Source of the DNA: Mucor racemosus
Taxonomy: Eukaryota > Mucoromycota > Mucoromycetes > Mucorales > Mucoraceae
Direction of reading: 5' to 3'
DNA length: 64,000 bases
Assembly (NCBI GenBank): GCA_027405735.1
Contig: JAPEHQ010000016.1
Coordinates: 620,001-684,000, forward strand
Within the stretch, counting starts at the first letter, position 1. Each line of letters begins with the position of its first letter. Below, piece by piece: positions 1-13,700 of the stretch. The notes below the pieces were generated by a model, which ran no database searches, was not told where the DNA came from, and saw nothing but the letters and a program-made list of their open reading frames with translations. The position numbers and the translations under genes were made by a program.

Positions 1-68
1 AATCAAACGCTCACTTTTCCCTAGTAGGTTTTATGACCCAGCAGATCATTTTATAATTAGAAATAGCA

Positions 69-200
69 CTAAATCAGCGAATGTATTTGACAATTATTTT
101 TTAAGCATTGCCAGATATTCAATATTAATTTCGCTAACTGTACGTAAATACCAGCAAGGATATTTAGTTAAATTACAAATGTATTTATAAAGGGAATATG

Positions 201-231
<31 letters not shown>

Positions 232-606
232 AACTTACTTTACAATCCTCGTATTTCGCAAAAAGAAAATTAGGATATGATGACAACTCAAAAGAAGGAT
301 TATCAGAAGTCGGAATATAAGCATAAACATGAATATTATATTTAATATTAAAATCAAAATTAGGTTTAAAATATAGATCCCAAGTTTGGCTTTCCCGCAA
401 AGGGACGTTATCATAGCAGGACATAAAGTACGAATCCACATTGATTGCTTGTCCGATAGGACCGACAGCAGAACCAAGTAAAGAAAACAGTACTTCCATC
501 CCCTCAGTGCTATCCAAAGAAATAGCAGCATCAAGAGCCAGATCAATGCGAGTTTGACTGGATGGATTCCAGACGAAGCTATATAGAAGTTCTGCCACCA
601 CGGACA
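69..606 (-). CDS. Hypothetical protein, two or more exons
   Basis: I do not recognise this protein. On the minus strand an open frame runs from about 606 (ATG) to a GTAAGT donor at 238. A matching acceptor (GTACAG) at 138-143 joins it to a short last exon that stops with TAG at 69-71, so the proposed intron is 138-238. The predicted product is about 145 aa, soluble-looking, with a D/N/Y-rich middle and no clear signal peptide or membrane segment. The start is uncertain. An in-frame ATG also lies at 628, and a second frame just upstream (about 550-690) looks protein-like after a good acceptor, so an additional 5' exon, or decay, is possible. The intron carries a 27-base A tract. Base composition resembles the neighbouring genes. 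Confidence 0.35.
202..228. repeat. Poly(A) tract, 27 bases
   Basis: An uninterrupted run of 27 A lies inside the proposed intron of the first gene (a poly(T) in the direction of transcription). Such runs recur in this window (9689-9716, 57694-57730). Their exact length is likely to vary between reads. Confidence 0.8.
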
Positions 607-629
607 TTATTTTTGACAGGATATGCAAG

Positions 630-1258
630 AATCATGTTCGAAAAATCGCATTCATGGTATCTATTCGTATCACAAAAGCCACCAACTTGAAGATTATAGA
701 GCTGTTAAGAAATCCAAATCATTAATATTGCAATCATCAATGTTTAGATTTCCAGCAAGATTTGAAGACATTACTGTGAAGGAAAGCACTTTTAATATTA
801 CATTAGTATTTGCCTCTGATTGTGTCCAAAGTAATTATTTTTTTTTGTATTTACGACTTTTCGAGATTTGAAAATCCCGTAATTGAATTGGTTATTAACC
901 GCAACAAGTTAATAAATATACTTTGTAGTATCTCATTTGCATTTTCTAGATATTTTTATAGTAATCGCGATATTTTTGTATGGTGAACTTGGCTTTGTAT
1001 CTGAAGCTTAAAGGAATTACCAATGCCATTTGACATCTAACTTGTACAGTATCTCAACTGTCTATTGATATTTATGCTGTCATTAACTCAAGGCATGTCT
1101 AGTTTTTACAAATATCCTCATGCCATCTCAATCATTTTAAATCTTGAGAATTCTTTAATAACAAAACACCTAATCTCATCAAGATTATACTGTATATCTA
1201 CACTTTCTTTAAAAGACTTTTTTATTCAAGATATTTACATAATTATAGTACTACTCTT
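630..1258. other. Intergenic, no gene supported
   Basis: AT-rich spacer between the first hypothetical gene and the 3' end of the TPR-like gene. The open frames are short and low in complexity. About 550-690 (minus) reads protein-like in another frame and might be an upstream exon of the first gene; nothing else is convincing. Confidence 0.5.
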
Positions 1259-4200
1259 TTAATTTTCAGCAGTATGCATTTTCTTTGTTGGGGACTCAGT
1301 TCCCGAGAGATTCTCTTCCTCTTCGTCTCTCTCTCGTTTAACACCAGTGACAACTGTATCATTATCATCGTTCATTTCATTCTCAACCTCTGCGGCAGCA
1401 GTTGCATTGGCAGCGGCCTCTTCGGTAGTGGTAGGAGTTGTTGTATTAAAATCAACTTCTTGGAGGATGACTGGTGATTCTGCTGCTTCAGTTTCTGAGA
1501 TTAATGCTGGCGATGTAGGTTTTTCTGATTCAATGTGAACTTGCACTTGCACAGGCACCTCATTATTGGTAGATGTTTTATGGAGTTCACCTTCTTCTTG
1601 AGTTTGTGTTACGTCTTCAGCTTCAGCAGTACCTGAGTCAACTTCCATAGATAGTTCAGCGTCAAGAGCTGCAGCAGCCTCAGAAGCTGTAGCTTCCACA
1701 GTACTAGTTGCGTTGTCAGTTAATTGCACTTCTTCTGTATCATTTGTTACAGCAGCTGTTGTTGTAGCAGCTGTAGCATCGGAAGCGGAGGGTACATTTT
1801 CTTCGACTGATGGTTCCTCTGTAATAACTGGTTCCTCAACTTCTTGAGTGGCAGGTGTTGTAGCAGGTGTTGTTACTGGAGTTAAATTAAGAGTATCTAC
1901 AGATGCTGGAGCAGGTGCCGAAGAAAGCTCTGGGGTGTTTACACTTGATGTAATAGCCTTCTTGAGAAGAGTTCCCTTTGCGACTAAAGCAGGAGATTTG
2001 GGAGCTGCTGCAACAGGACTACTGGGTGCAGGAGATACAGTTGCAGCTGGAATACTGGGAATAGCAGGACTACTGGGCGCAGGAGATCCATTGGAAGCTG
2101 GAATAGTAGGAATAGCAGGGCTACTGGGTGCAGGAGATCCATTTGCAGCTGGAATACTGGGGGATGAGATGGGTGAGACACCAACTTGGGACACAGGTGC
2201 ATTTGTAGATAATACAGAAGGTGATACGAGAGATTTCATCGCATCAATTTCTCTTTGAAGACGATTACACTTGTTCTGAGCCATGGAAAGCTGTGCTTTG
2301 TATCTTGTCGCTTCTACAGAATTATCATTTGATTGCTTTCGAAGAACAGCTAATTCTTTCTCGAGTTCAGCAATTCTGGCAGTGGATTCAGCAATTTTAG
2401 CAGCGGATTCAGCATTATTTTCTTTGGTGTTTTTAGCATTCTTAAGAGCTTCCATTTCTCTGTTAATACTATTCTTTTCGAGTTGAACTTGACGAGCCTT
2501 CATAAGTAAAGCACCGTATTTTTTCTATTTGATTTTATGTTTTAGCATCATTTAATTTAAAAAGATACGATGTATACAAATACCTCTAATGCACTATATT
2601 CTTCTACTTTCTTCGAGAGCTCTTCTTCCTTTTTTTTCAAAGCTGGTTCTGCTTTCTTGTTAGCTTCCTCAAGTTTAGTTTTGGCTTCCTCAAGCTGCTT
2701 TACTTGGGCTTCAAAAGCTTCCTTCTCTTGGGTAACTCTTTGCAAATCAGCGTTCTATTTAAAAATGAATTGAATTAATTGATTATTTCTTAACAAAATG
2801 TCGAGATGGGCAGGTAACTTACGGAAGTGCTTGCTGAAGCTGCTGCTTCAGCGTTTTTGGTCAATTCTTCTAATTTGTTGGATGCAGTGACAAATTTCTT
2901 TTTGAAATCCATAGCAATGCGACCTCTATCATTGAACTTGTGGATGAGCGATGATCTTTCAGCTTCAGCGGATTTGAGTTGTGCTTGAAGTTCTTCAACA
3001 GTGGAATCAACAGTTGATTTGATACTCTTAAGAGCTTCTAACTCTGATTTACTTGCTGCTAATTCTGATTTAGTTGTTTCCAACTCTGCTTTAACACTCT
3101 CGATTTCAGCAGGATCAACTCTCTATAAATAAGCAAAATAAAATGATTAGAGATGATGTGTTTGAGGAAAACTTTGTAAAGACCTTACATTGTATTTGGA
3201 AAGTAATTTAGCAGAGCGAGCTGTCCATTCCTTTTGGCTCTTTTCAAGAACTGTAATTTCAGCTTGGGCTTGAGCAAGCTCACCTTCCAAGGTATTGATC
3301 TTGACTAAATGAGGAAAAAAAAGTTAGTAATTACATACAATAATTCGCCTTCGTAGAGTACTCACGTTGAAGAGGAGAGATTTCGGCTTCCATCTTGGCT
3401 TGATCAGCAAGCGCCTTTTGCTTGGCTTCATGTAATTCAGTATTCTCCTTCATCAATAATTGATTTTGGTTCTTGAAGGCTTCATATTGCATCTTATCGC
3501 TAACGGTATCATTAGAAGATTTCTCCCATAGAGACTTGTTCTCCTCACGAAGTCTAGAAATATCAGCACGCAATGTAATAACTTGAGTCTTGACAGCATT
3601 GAGTTCACTTTCACTACATCTAAGCTTGTTGCGTTCGTTTTGGTAGTTTAATTCACTGGCATCCTTTTCAATACGAAGAGTGGTGTTTGCTTCACGAAGC
3701 TGTTTAACAATTTCTTCTGTAGTAGAAACAAAACCAGCACGTTCAGGTCCATTTTCTTTATCGTGAGAGGCAACCCATTCAGCATGTTTAGCTACTAAAT
3801 CATCAACAGATTTAGTCAAGTTTTCATTTTGCTTGTCGAGAACAGCCAATTTATGTTTCCAGCTTTCTTCAGATGTATTTCTTTCATTAATTTCATGCTC
3901 CAGTTCAGATCTAAGATTAGCTTCTGTAATTGATGAAGCAGCAATAGTAGTCTTGTATTGAGCGATTTCAAATGTAAGGTTTGAAACATCAGAACGTAAT
4001 GTGTTGATGGTTTGTCTTTGTTCCTCGGCAATCTTGGTTTCTGATTCCAATTTAGATAAAGCTTCGGTCAAAGCAGCTGTCTTTTCTTCGACAGATTGCT
4101 TCAAGCTATCAATTTCTTCTTGTTTAGTTGTAACACTAGCATCTAATTCCTTGATCTTTTCTTCTAAACTTGCTTTTTCAGTAGAGATTTCAGCTTGTGT

Positions 4201-7200
4201 GGCAACAGACTTTTCTTTCAAAGCATTATATTCAGCAATGGACTTGTCTGCTTCTTGTTGAGCGACTTGGACAGCTGCATTTCTTTCTTCAATATCCTTG
4301 AGCAATTTATCAATGGTAGCTTGAGTCTTATTGATAAGCTTGTCATGGTCAGCATTGTTGGCGGAAATGACCTTGTCTTTTTCAGCAATAATTGTTTGGT
4401 AAGAGTTGCTATCATTTTCTAATGCACGGACACGATCTTCAGCTACAGCCAAACGACGAAGATGTTCTTCACAAGCAGTAGCGGTAGTGGTATCTGTTGA
4501 AACATTCTCAGCAGAAGATAAAGCAGATTTAAGTTGTTCTTCAGCAGCAGCTAACTTGGTTTGAGCAACGATTCTTTCTTGGTTAACGTTTGAAAGTTTT
4601 TCTTCGATTTCTGCAATCTTGGCCTTGAGCAAACGAATTTCAACAACTGACTCCTTATACTTGTCTTGCATTTCAGTTTGATCGATGGATTTATAATAAT
4701 CAAGTTGCTTCTCAGTGGCAGCCAAAGTATCACGAGCAAATTGAAGTTCACGATTCAATTTTTCAATAGTTTCAAGTGATTGCTTATTAGAGTCTTTTCC
4801 ATCTGTGTGGAAGACATTCAAACGGGTCTTGAGTGCAGTCATCAGTGAAGACATTTGAGACTTTTCGGCATTCTCTTTACCAATAATTTCCTTGAGATCT
4901 TTGTAAGAGGCAGCAGTAGCATCATAACGAGATTTTAATGCAATGTTCTCCTCGCGAGTTAAATCAACTCTGGCCTTGTAATCACTGATTTCATACTTGA
5001 GGGATAATATTTCTTGATCTCTCTGGTTAATGCGTTCATTCAAGAGGTTGTTGTTACGACTAAGAGATTTGCTTTCCTCTTCAATGCGTTGATATTTGGC
5101 TGAGAATTGTTCAATCTTCTTGACTAAATGATTCTTCTCTGCAGTCAAGTGGATCATGCTCTTCTTTGCATCTCTTTCAGCATCACGACAGTTGGATAAT
5201 TCTTTCTTGAGTTTGTTGATTTCATCAGCAGTTTCCTTGCGGTAAGTTTCTAAAGTGATATCCATTTCTCCACGTTGACGTTGTTGGCTGTCTTGGATTT
5301 GTTGGAATTTGTTAGAAGCATCACCATCACCCAATTCATCGACAAGTTTCTTATAATTCTCGCATTCAGTTGCTGTAATTTCCAATTTATGTTGCAATGC
5401 ACTGGTCTTTCTATGGAGATCAACAGTTGTTCGTTCAGCATCGTCAAGTGATTCTTTATATGATTCAAGAACTTCCCTTTTGGATTCTTTTACAGATTTA
5501 ATTTCTGCCTGAGCTTCTTTAAGATTATTATGTAATTCTCTGATTTCCAAGCTAAGGTCCTTGTTAAGATCTTGAAGTTCTGCAACGTTGGCAAATACAA
5601 GTTGGTCATGTGGAATAGTTGGTTTGATTAAAGCATTATTCAATAAAGATGCTGTTTCCTTGAGATTTGCTGGAATAGGTTCGGCACGTCTTTGAATTTC
5701 TGATAAAAGATACTGTAATTGATAAGTGGTGTCTTTTAATGAAGCTGATAAATCTTTGTTGTCTTTTTGTAAATTGTCATAATCGATTTGCAATTGAGAC
5801 TTGCTGATAGCGAGTTGATTATTAGCTTCTTTTTGAGTCTTGAGAGAGTTAGTCAAGGTATTATTATTTTCTTCTTGTATCTTCAATTCTCTGTAAAATC
5901 TGCCGAATTTGATTTCATTTTCATGTTGCTTGCGGCTTAATACTTCAACCATATCGTTAAGATTGGCATTACTTTGAATTGCAGTACTGTATTTTTCTTT
6001 AAGATCAAAGAAATCTTGGAATATATCTTCAGGACGTCTTTTGAGATCTCGATAATCTTGAACCAATCTGAGTATAGTGCTTAAAGGTTTTCCATCAGTA
6101 GCAGTAGTTGTTGTATCTGTGATACCTGTCAATTGAGATAAACTTGCTTTGCGAAGTTCTCTTTCTTGCGATAATTGTTGTTCCATTTCCTTTTTCTCCT
6201 TCAATAATTTATCGTTTTCATTTCTGATTAATCCAATCTTGGTTTCAAAGGCTGCTACCTTTTTATGGGTGTCAGTAGTATATGTATTGTAAATGCTTTC
6301 AAGTTCTCTGTAAGCTTTACTGGTGCTGCCCAAACTGAGCTCAAGTTGATTGTTTGAGTTGGTGAGCTCACTGAGTTTATCCTCTACTTCAAGAACACGA
6401 ATTCTGGCATGTTCAAGTTGAGAACGAAGTTGATCAGCTTGATCAGCGTATTGGTTTTTCTCTACTTGCAAGTTATTGATCTTTTCTAATAATCTACTAC
6501 GTTCAGATTTCTAATAATTTTCAAGATTTGAATTAGTTATTGAATATCATTGTTATTAGATATTTATAAACATACAGAATTATCTCGAAGATTATCATGA
6601 TTGTATTGGAGTAACTTGATTTGCTTATTAAGGGAATGAATCTTGTTATTGGTATTGTCAAGTTCACTCTGTAACTCTTGTTTGTCATTCTTTATCAATT
6701 ATAGGTTAGCATACACGTGTAAAGGCAGAGCATTACAATATCAACTTACTGAGAGTGAAACAACAATTGAAGAAATTCTCTCAATTTCATAAGAGTTTTT
6801 CACCATATTTTGTCTTGAGATATTCAATTCATTTTGGGTATTATTAAGATATTCTGTAATATTGGAATAAGATAACATGTACAAATCATTTTATGGATTA
6901 TATTTTACCTCTTTGTTGAGCTAATGTTTCAAGATTGACACTTTCTCGTTCTCTGAGACGTCGCTCACTTTCAATAAGTTCATTTAATTGCTCTACTGCT
7001 TCATTTTTGTATTTTTCAGCCACTGCCTTTGCTTCAGCTAATGCTTGCTTTTCAGATCTTTCTTTTTCTATTCCAGTTTCTATAATAACATTTATTGGTT
7101 AGATAGGCAAGTTCTATTTCAAATTATACAAGAAAACTCACGTAAAGTAGTGTTTCTTTGTGAAAGATCCTTTAAAGTAGCTTCAAGTTCGACAATTCTT

Positions 7201-7329
7201 TGTTCAGCGTCATTTTCATCCAAAGCTAACGATCAAAACATTTCTCAATAAACATTTATACATTAGATGTTAAATTAATGGACATTTACCTCCTTTCAAG
7301 CGCTCAGAATCTTCTTCTTTGCTGGCCAT
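1259..7329 (-). CDS. MLP1: TPR/Mlp1-like nuclear pore basket protein
   Basis: Very long coiled-coil protein of the TPR/Mlp1/Mlp2 family, which forms the filaments of the nuclear basket and acts in mRNA export surveillance and in tethering spindle-checkpoint proteins. Ten exons can be joined: 7290-7329, 7142-7225, 6909-7079, 6750-6853, 6576-6689, 3366-6510, 3189-3304, 2823-3122, 2584-2754 and 1259-2524. All introns are GT-AG, and the sum is 5511 nt, exactly 1836 codons plus stop, close to yeast Mlp1. Residues 1 to about 1515 are almost continuous heptad-type coiled coil. Around residues 1100-1150 the block EEIVKQLREANTTLRIEK resembles the conserved TPR/MLP1/MLP2 core. The tail (about 1517-1836) is Ala/Pro/Ser/Thr/Glu-rich and disordered and ends in a basic-acidic patch (KRERDEEEE, SPTKK) that could be a nuclear localisation signal. 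The start MASKEEDSERL is the first ATG after a 5' gap. A myosin-like coiled-coil protein is the alternative; the length and tail favour TPR. Confidence 0.85.
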
Positions 7330-7953
7330 TTTTACACGAAAACTTGAAATTGGTATAACGAAAGAAAAAAAAATATGTTCAGTGTGCATTTCTTATTCAC
7401 ACTGTGGGTGACAAGTGATGTCACAAATATTCCTCCAAGTGTGAAGGAGTAACTGCACAGTAATTTAATGCAAAATGCTTCAACCTCAAGGTAAAAAATT
7501 TGAAATAATCAAATACAACATCTCTTCATTATACCAAAATACTTTATTATTAAATTACGTTCAAGTTGTAAGCAGTTTTATAAGGATTGGGTTATGCTAC
7601 ATGATCTTTAGGCAAACATTTGAAAAAGTCATATTGTATCGATTCTCGTTCAATTTATAATACATCAACACACTATTTATATTTCACTGGAAGCAAAACT
7701 AATAGATGACTAAATTTGAATCTAACTGATATTTGCTTTCAAAGATTTTATTGTCATTTTTTGCCGGGAAACATGCCCAAATTCGAATAATCCGATCATC
7801 TTTTTTACATTTAGAGGATTTTTTCTTCAAAAAATTTCAAATAAACATAAACTTTCGCCTATTTTATATGAAAGAGTATCTTCCAATGTATCTACTCATA
7901 TTTTTCTTCTTGTAAAATGATTAATTTTTGGTTGACTACTTGCGCTTTCCCTT

Positions 7954-8480
7954 TTACCACTTGATGATTGCCGCAGTGACAATATTAAATTTTTCCAATG
8001 AATTGAGCTTTGAGACCCAACAGTTCCAAGAAATTTTTAGTGACTCTTGATTTTTAAATGATTCTAGACATGGGCCAATGAAACAAGCACCGTCTTTAGA
8101 TCCAGCTGCATCAAATTGTCTATAAAAGAGGGCTTCAGTCGAGTAATTCAAAGTTTTTTTCTTTAGCTTGCATTTTTCTGAAAAATAACGTTACCACTAT
8201 AGGGCGCAGGAAAAGATTCGTTTTGTTTGCAAAAGTACTTTGTTAAGTATTAGTAGCTGCTGGGAGAATCATTTCATAATAATCTGTGTATATCCTTAGG
8301 TGACTCAAGCTTGAAAAAGTGATCGTTGAACCATGGGTTAAAGTTACTGGATCCTTGAGTAAATGCTTCGGCAGGCGCTCGGTGAGGGTGCTTTGGCTCT
8401 CGACTTTCTGGATGATATATTCCTACGCCTAAGGTAGATACTATGTATCAATTACCTGAGGCAAAACCATATCACCGCCA
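7954..8480 (-). pseudogene. Possible decayed gene fragment
   Basis: The minus-strand frame at 7954-8151 (65 aa) is richer in protein-like features than its surroundings: an evenly mixed composition with motifs such as FDAAGSKDGACFIGP and WNCWVSKLNSLEKF. Upstream on the same strand, about 8290-8440, another frame reads HPESREPKHPHRAPAEAF. The pieces lie in different frames with stops between, as expected for an old gene or element remnant. I cannot name the family. Chance coding likeness remains possible. Confidence 0.25.
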
Positions 8481-9682
8481 TTTTTTATATCTTTATACAA
8501 ATTTTAAATGAAAAAAACTAAAAAAAAATTTTCTTCACAAATGTGGCTTTTGTGATTCGGATAAACTTTACATGTATTTTACCAATAATAAATATCGCTT
8601 GATATTGTGAACCATACTGTTGACTTGCTTCCTTCTACAATTGTTTTCATACATAGATTTCATTCAAATCAAATACAATTTGTTTTGATCCTGATCGAGG
8701 GCATTGCTTCTATATCAGCAGGTTTATTTTACTTCTTTTTGCAACTGCTATATGTCCAATGGCCTAGAAGTATAGATCAAATAGTTAAATGCATCCATGA
8801 TTGGTAGTATAGATGCATAACCATGGTAACTGCCATCTATTTAGAGCAAATTGGCCGAAATCCAGCAATCTAAATGTCAAATTTTGACAGTTTACGACCA
8901 TTCCTAGGGCTCTGAAGCTTACCAAATGAATGCTATGGTTTAATAGATTCGTTTTGATGCGTTGCTGCAATTTTTTACAGTGTTTGATTTCAACTCGATT
9001 TTTGCCTTACCATACCTCGTCTGAAATTCTAATTTTCATAAAATTCAATTTTAAAGGCGAAAAATGCGACTTTTTACTAAGGTATATATTAGTGAGATAT
9101 GATCGAAATAATGATAGTTTTATGATGGCAGTGTTTGTTTTGAGTCCGCACACCAAATACTTTGAGCTTTGGCCGAAAAACTAAAATCCCATATAATCGC
9201 ATATTATAAAACATTTTGTGAGTAAAATGTTGAAATAGAAAATGCCAGCGTAAAGAGCAGTAGTGATTACATTGTTCGTATTATTGAACTTTGGGAACAT
9301 AATTATCGTGTTTTGGCTGTAAAAATTGCTTAAAGGTCAAAAAAAATTTAAAAATGTCCAACGGACCTAAAATTTGTCTGTTACAACAAAAAAAAATTTC
9401 AAGCCTAGCGGCAATTAAAAATGGTTTGATAAGGGTTTGCAGCAGCAAAATACAACAAATATTTAGGCATACAAAGTTCGCATTTTCTTTCCACATATTC
9501 ATACTATTTGCAAAATTATTAAATTTGTTGCTTTTGTAACCTTTGTCGCATAATGCAGCCGAATAAATGGAAAGAATATGTCCTTTTTGATATTAAATAA
9601 ACTCGATATCAAATTACTTCATGTGAAATATTGAACATGTTTAGCTAGAATCTACTTGTTATAAAGCACTCTTATATTCTTA

Positions 9683-9688
<6 letters not shown>

Positions 9689-9716
<28 letters not shown>
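9689..9716. repeat. Poly(T) tract, 28 bases
   Basis: An uninterrupted T run in the intergenic region, with no adjacent element that would explain it as a retroposon tail. It is probably a mononucleotide repeat that has expanded. Confidence 0.8.
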
Positions 9717-10737
9717 CAAAACGATCATGGATTCATCGAGTAAAAGATGAAAACAACGGGCGTTAAAATATATTGTACAAATTTGGAAATCATTTGACAC
9801 CTTCAGGGGTAACCGTCAATTGATTCCGACCCTATTTTTTCTTAGAATACACACAAACAGTATGATATTTCTCGGCTAAAAATAAAAGTAAAAAGTCCAT
9901 TCTGCATTTGAGTTGTAGGTATAAAGTCAAACTGCCAAGTTATTATGGTAATATTATATGAAAAAGTATTACCCTTGAGAAAAAATCGTTTACATTTAGT
10001 AATGGATTGCAAATGAAATTCAAAAATAGACTACTTCAAGCAATATTTTTCGAATAACAGATGCTCCCACAAGTTAAAAAAATACGTTGCTATACTCAAT
10101 TATTTGAAGGAATCCAACAACAGCTGTATTTCGACGATATTTGATTGAGGCACAGTAGTAATTAAATCCTCTTGAAAAGTGTATTGAAACACCGAATGCT
10201 ATCATTTTGCATCTTTAAAGAGTTTTTACGGTATATTAATCGGTTAATCTTACTTATAAGCTTTACAAATGCGTTGAAGAGATTATGGATTGCATTTGTG
10301 TATTTTTTTGTGGCTTTTAAACTATAGCGAAACGTGGTTTATTTTGTACATTACACATTTTATCATGTAAGCATTTGTACCCCCGAATCGCACAAGAAAT
10401 TCGTGTTTTTGCCATTAAACGCACATTTACAATAGCGAACAAGTTTAATATAGATATAAAAATGCATTATACATACCACTTTGAATTAATATTATTTCAT
10501 AAAGGCATTTTTGTAGGTTATTTACATTAAATCAGCAACATATAAAATCCTTAGTTTAGCTGCATCATGCTGGAGCTAATGAAGGAAACGATGCTAATTA
10601 CTTTTGTGGTCAGTGACTGAATGTCCGGGAAACAGATCTGGCATTTGATTTCGACACCTTTTAAGGCAGCACGAAACTAAGAAAAAAAAATTTTACTTTA
10701 CAAATCTTTTCTTTGATTATATCCTTTACAAAAGAAA

Positions 10738-13700
10738 ATGGAGGTAACAATAGTATAAAATTGAATTCATGTGTATGTAAGGAATGCATTTCTAACCGAG
10801 AAAAAAAAAAGCAATATCTTGCAGGTCTTGACGACCTTTTAACAAAGTTGGCTCAAGCCCAAGATTCTGAAACTATCAGAAATGTAAGTAAATCATTGAC
10901 AATCAATTTTTTAGTGTTGTGGAAAATTTATCATTTTGTATAATAATAGGCCACCTCTGTCTTGAATACACAGTATTACGCTACTGCCGATTGTGTACCT
11001 GCTCTCGTAGAAATCATCTCTCGTTCCCCTCATTATCAAGTTCGTCAATTAGCTGCTGTTGAATTGCGTAAAAGAATCTCAAAGTGGTGGTCTCAGTTAC
11101 CTGAAGCTAACAAGGTTACTTTGCGTGATCAGTTATTAAACATTGCTCTTAATGAAACCAAGTAAGTTGTATTTTTGAAAAGAGGGTAAAAAAAATCTGG
11201 AAACTGATATTTCCTTATTCAGTGAACCTGTTCGTCATTCCATTGCACGAGTTATTTCTTCAGTTGCCAGTGTTGACATGCCCGATGAGAAATGGCCTAC
11301 ATTATTAAAGTTCTTGCACGAATCTTGTGCTAGTCAAAATGCTTCTCATCGTGAGATTGGTATTTACTGTTTGTATACCTTGTTTGAAGTCATTGCCGAT
11401 TTATTCATGAACAACACTGTCTCCTTGTTTGACCTTTTCAATAAATTGATTGTTGATCCCGAGAGTAAACCTGTTAGAATTACTACAGTCTTGGTTCTTG
11501 GTAAACTTTCTGAATTCATTGATAGCGAGGATAAACCTACCATTGTAAGTGCATTGCTATAGTTTTGTATGATCTATTGAAGCTTACTTTTTAATTTATA
11601 GAAAATGTTCAGAGCTATTATTCCCAATATGGTCAATGTTTTGGAACAATGTATCAAGGATGACGATGAAGAGAATGCTGCCAAGATTTTTGAGGTTTTC
11701 GACACCTTGTTGATGTTGGTAAAGTGTACAAAGCCGAGAAACTCCGAAATTTCATTTGATTAACGTATTGATTATAGGATGCTCCTTTGTTGAATGATCA
11801 TTTAACCAATTTAATCGACTTTTTCTTGACTATTGGTGCCAACACTGAATTAGATGAATCTCTTCGTGTATTTGCCTTGTCATTCTTGATGTGGGCTGCG
11901 GTATAGTAAGTCCATCACAGTACATTTGATTTGTTCTTTTACTAATTGCGCTCAACATTTAGCAAACAAAACAAGATTAGACATTTGAAGTTGGTTGGAC
12001 ATATCGTAGAGAGATTAATGCCTATTGGTACTGAGGAGGATCCTGAGGATGTTGATGAAGATTCTGCTTCTCGTGTAAGTTGAAAGAATAACGAAATCAA
12101 AAAAGGATCGAGTAGTTAACGTTGTGATTATTATAGTTGGCATACAAGGTATTGAATGCTTTAGCTACCAATATCCCTCCCCAACAAGTATTCCCTATTG
12201 TGATGCCATTTGTTTTAAATTATATCCAAAACCCTAACCCCAACTACCGTAAAGCATCTATGATGGCATTTGCTGTTACTGTTGAGGGTTGTACTGATAT
12301 CATTGCCAACAAATTGAACGAACTTCTTCCTCTTGTTTGCACTGGTCTTCAAGACCCTGAAATCGTAGTTCGTCGTGCTGCTTGTATGGCTCTTGGTTGT
12401 CTCGCTGAAGAAATGCCAGCTGATATCTCTGAACATCATCAAGTCTTGTTGCCCCTTGTCTTTAATTTGATGAATGATAATAACCCTGAAGTTACCAAGC
12501 ATGCTTGTAACGCACTTGATGCTATTCTTGAAGGTCTCGGTTCAGATATCGTTCAATATCTTCAATTGTTGATGGAGAAACTCTTGTTCCTTTTGGACAA
12601 TGCTACCGAAACGGAAACCCGTGCTACTGTTATTGCTGCTATTGGTAGTGCTGCTCATGCTGCTGGCGATGCTTTCCAACCTTACTTTGGCCAAGTTATT
12701 CCTCGCATTATTCAATTCATGTCACTCAAAGAATCTACCGACGATCAATTACTTCGTGGTGTAGCTACTGACACTGCTGGCTCAATTGCTGAAGCTGCCG
12801 GTGCCGAACTATTCAGACCTTACGTTCAAGGTTTAATGACATTGGCTGTAGAACAACTTCAATTGGATTCTCCACGTCTTCGTGAATGTTCGTTTGCTTT
12901 GTTCTCCAACTTTGCTCGTGTTTTTGGTGAAGAATTCGCTCCCTTTTTACCTACCATTGTTCCTGAAATTTTAACTTCTTGTAAGGTTGAAGAAAAGAAT
13001 GAAACTGTTTTAGATGAAGAGGTCGATTTGACAACTGGTGGTATGGATGATGATTTAGATGAAGATTTCGAAAACTTCAATTTCAATTCTGCTATTGCCG
13101 ATGAAAAGGAATTCGCTGTTGATGCTTTAGGAGAACTCTTTGCTAACACCAAGTCTCATTTCTTGCCTTATGTTGATGCATCTCTTCTTGAATTGCAAAA
13201 ATTGACTAGTCATTTATATGATGGTGTTCGTAAATCTGCTACTCAAAGCTTATTTACCTTCCTCAAGACTTTCTATGTCATGTCTAACCCTGGTCCTTGG
13301 GCTGTAGGTGTACCTGCTTCTTATGCTATTCATGAGAATGTTCAAAACTTGGTCAATACTATTATCCCCATGACATTGGAGTTATGGAAGGAAGAGGATG
13401 ATCGCTCTGTAGTTGCTCAAACTTGTCAAGAGTTTGTCACTGCTCTTCGTTTGATGGGTCCTATTCTTATTGCTGATTGTCTCGAGGATATCTCTGAAAA
13501 TCTTTTAGAAATCTTCCAAAAGAAATCTATCTGTCAACAAGCCTTTGACGATGGTGATTATGATGAAGAAGACGATGATTTAGAATCTGAATCTCTCTTA
13601 ATTACATCTGCTGGTGATCTTGTTGCAGCTTTATGTGAAACAGTTGGCCCTAACTTTGCTAATTTCTTTGCTGTTTACATGCCTCTTATTAGTAAATATT

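Larger units (their letters stand above)
7330..10737. other. Long intergenic region, mostly featureless
   Basis: A 3.4-kb AT-rich gap between two divergent genes (TPR-like and karyopherin), so both promoters should lie at its ends. I see no complete gene. It holds a protein-like fragment at 7954-8480 (listed separately), a 28-base T tract at 9689-9716 and many short ORFs of unremarkable composition. No tRNA-like fold was recognised. Confidence 0.6.

Noticed and set aside
1848..2258. 136-codon open frame on the plus strand
   Set aside because: It is the antisense of the Ala/Pro/Ser-rich tail of the TPR-like gene; low-complexity coding sequence leaves its complement open.
8607..9539. Several 60-84-codon frames on both strands
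   Set aside because: Overlapping, AT-driven, with no splice partners or motifs; their number is what chance gives in this composition.
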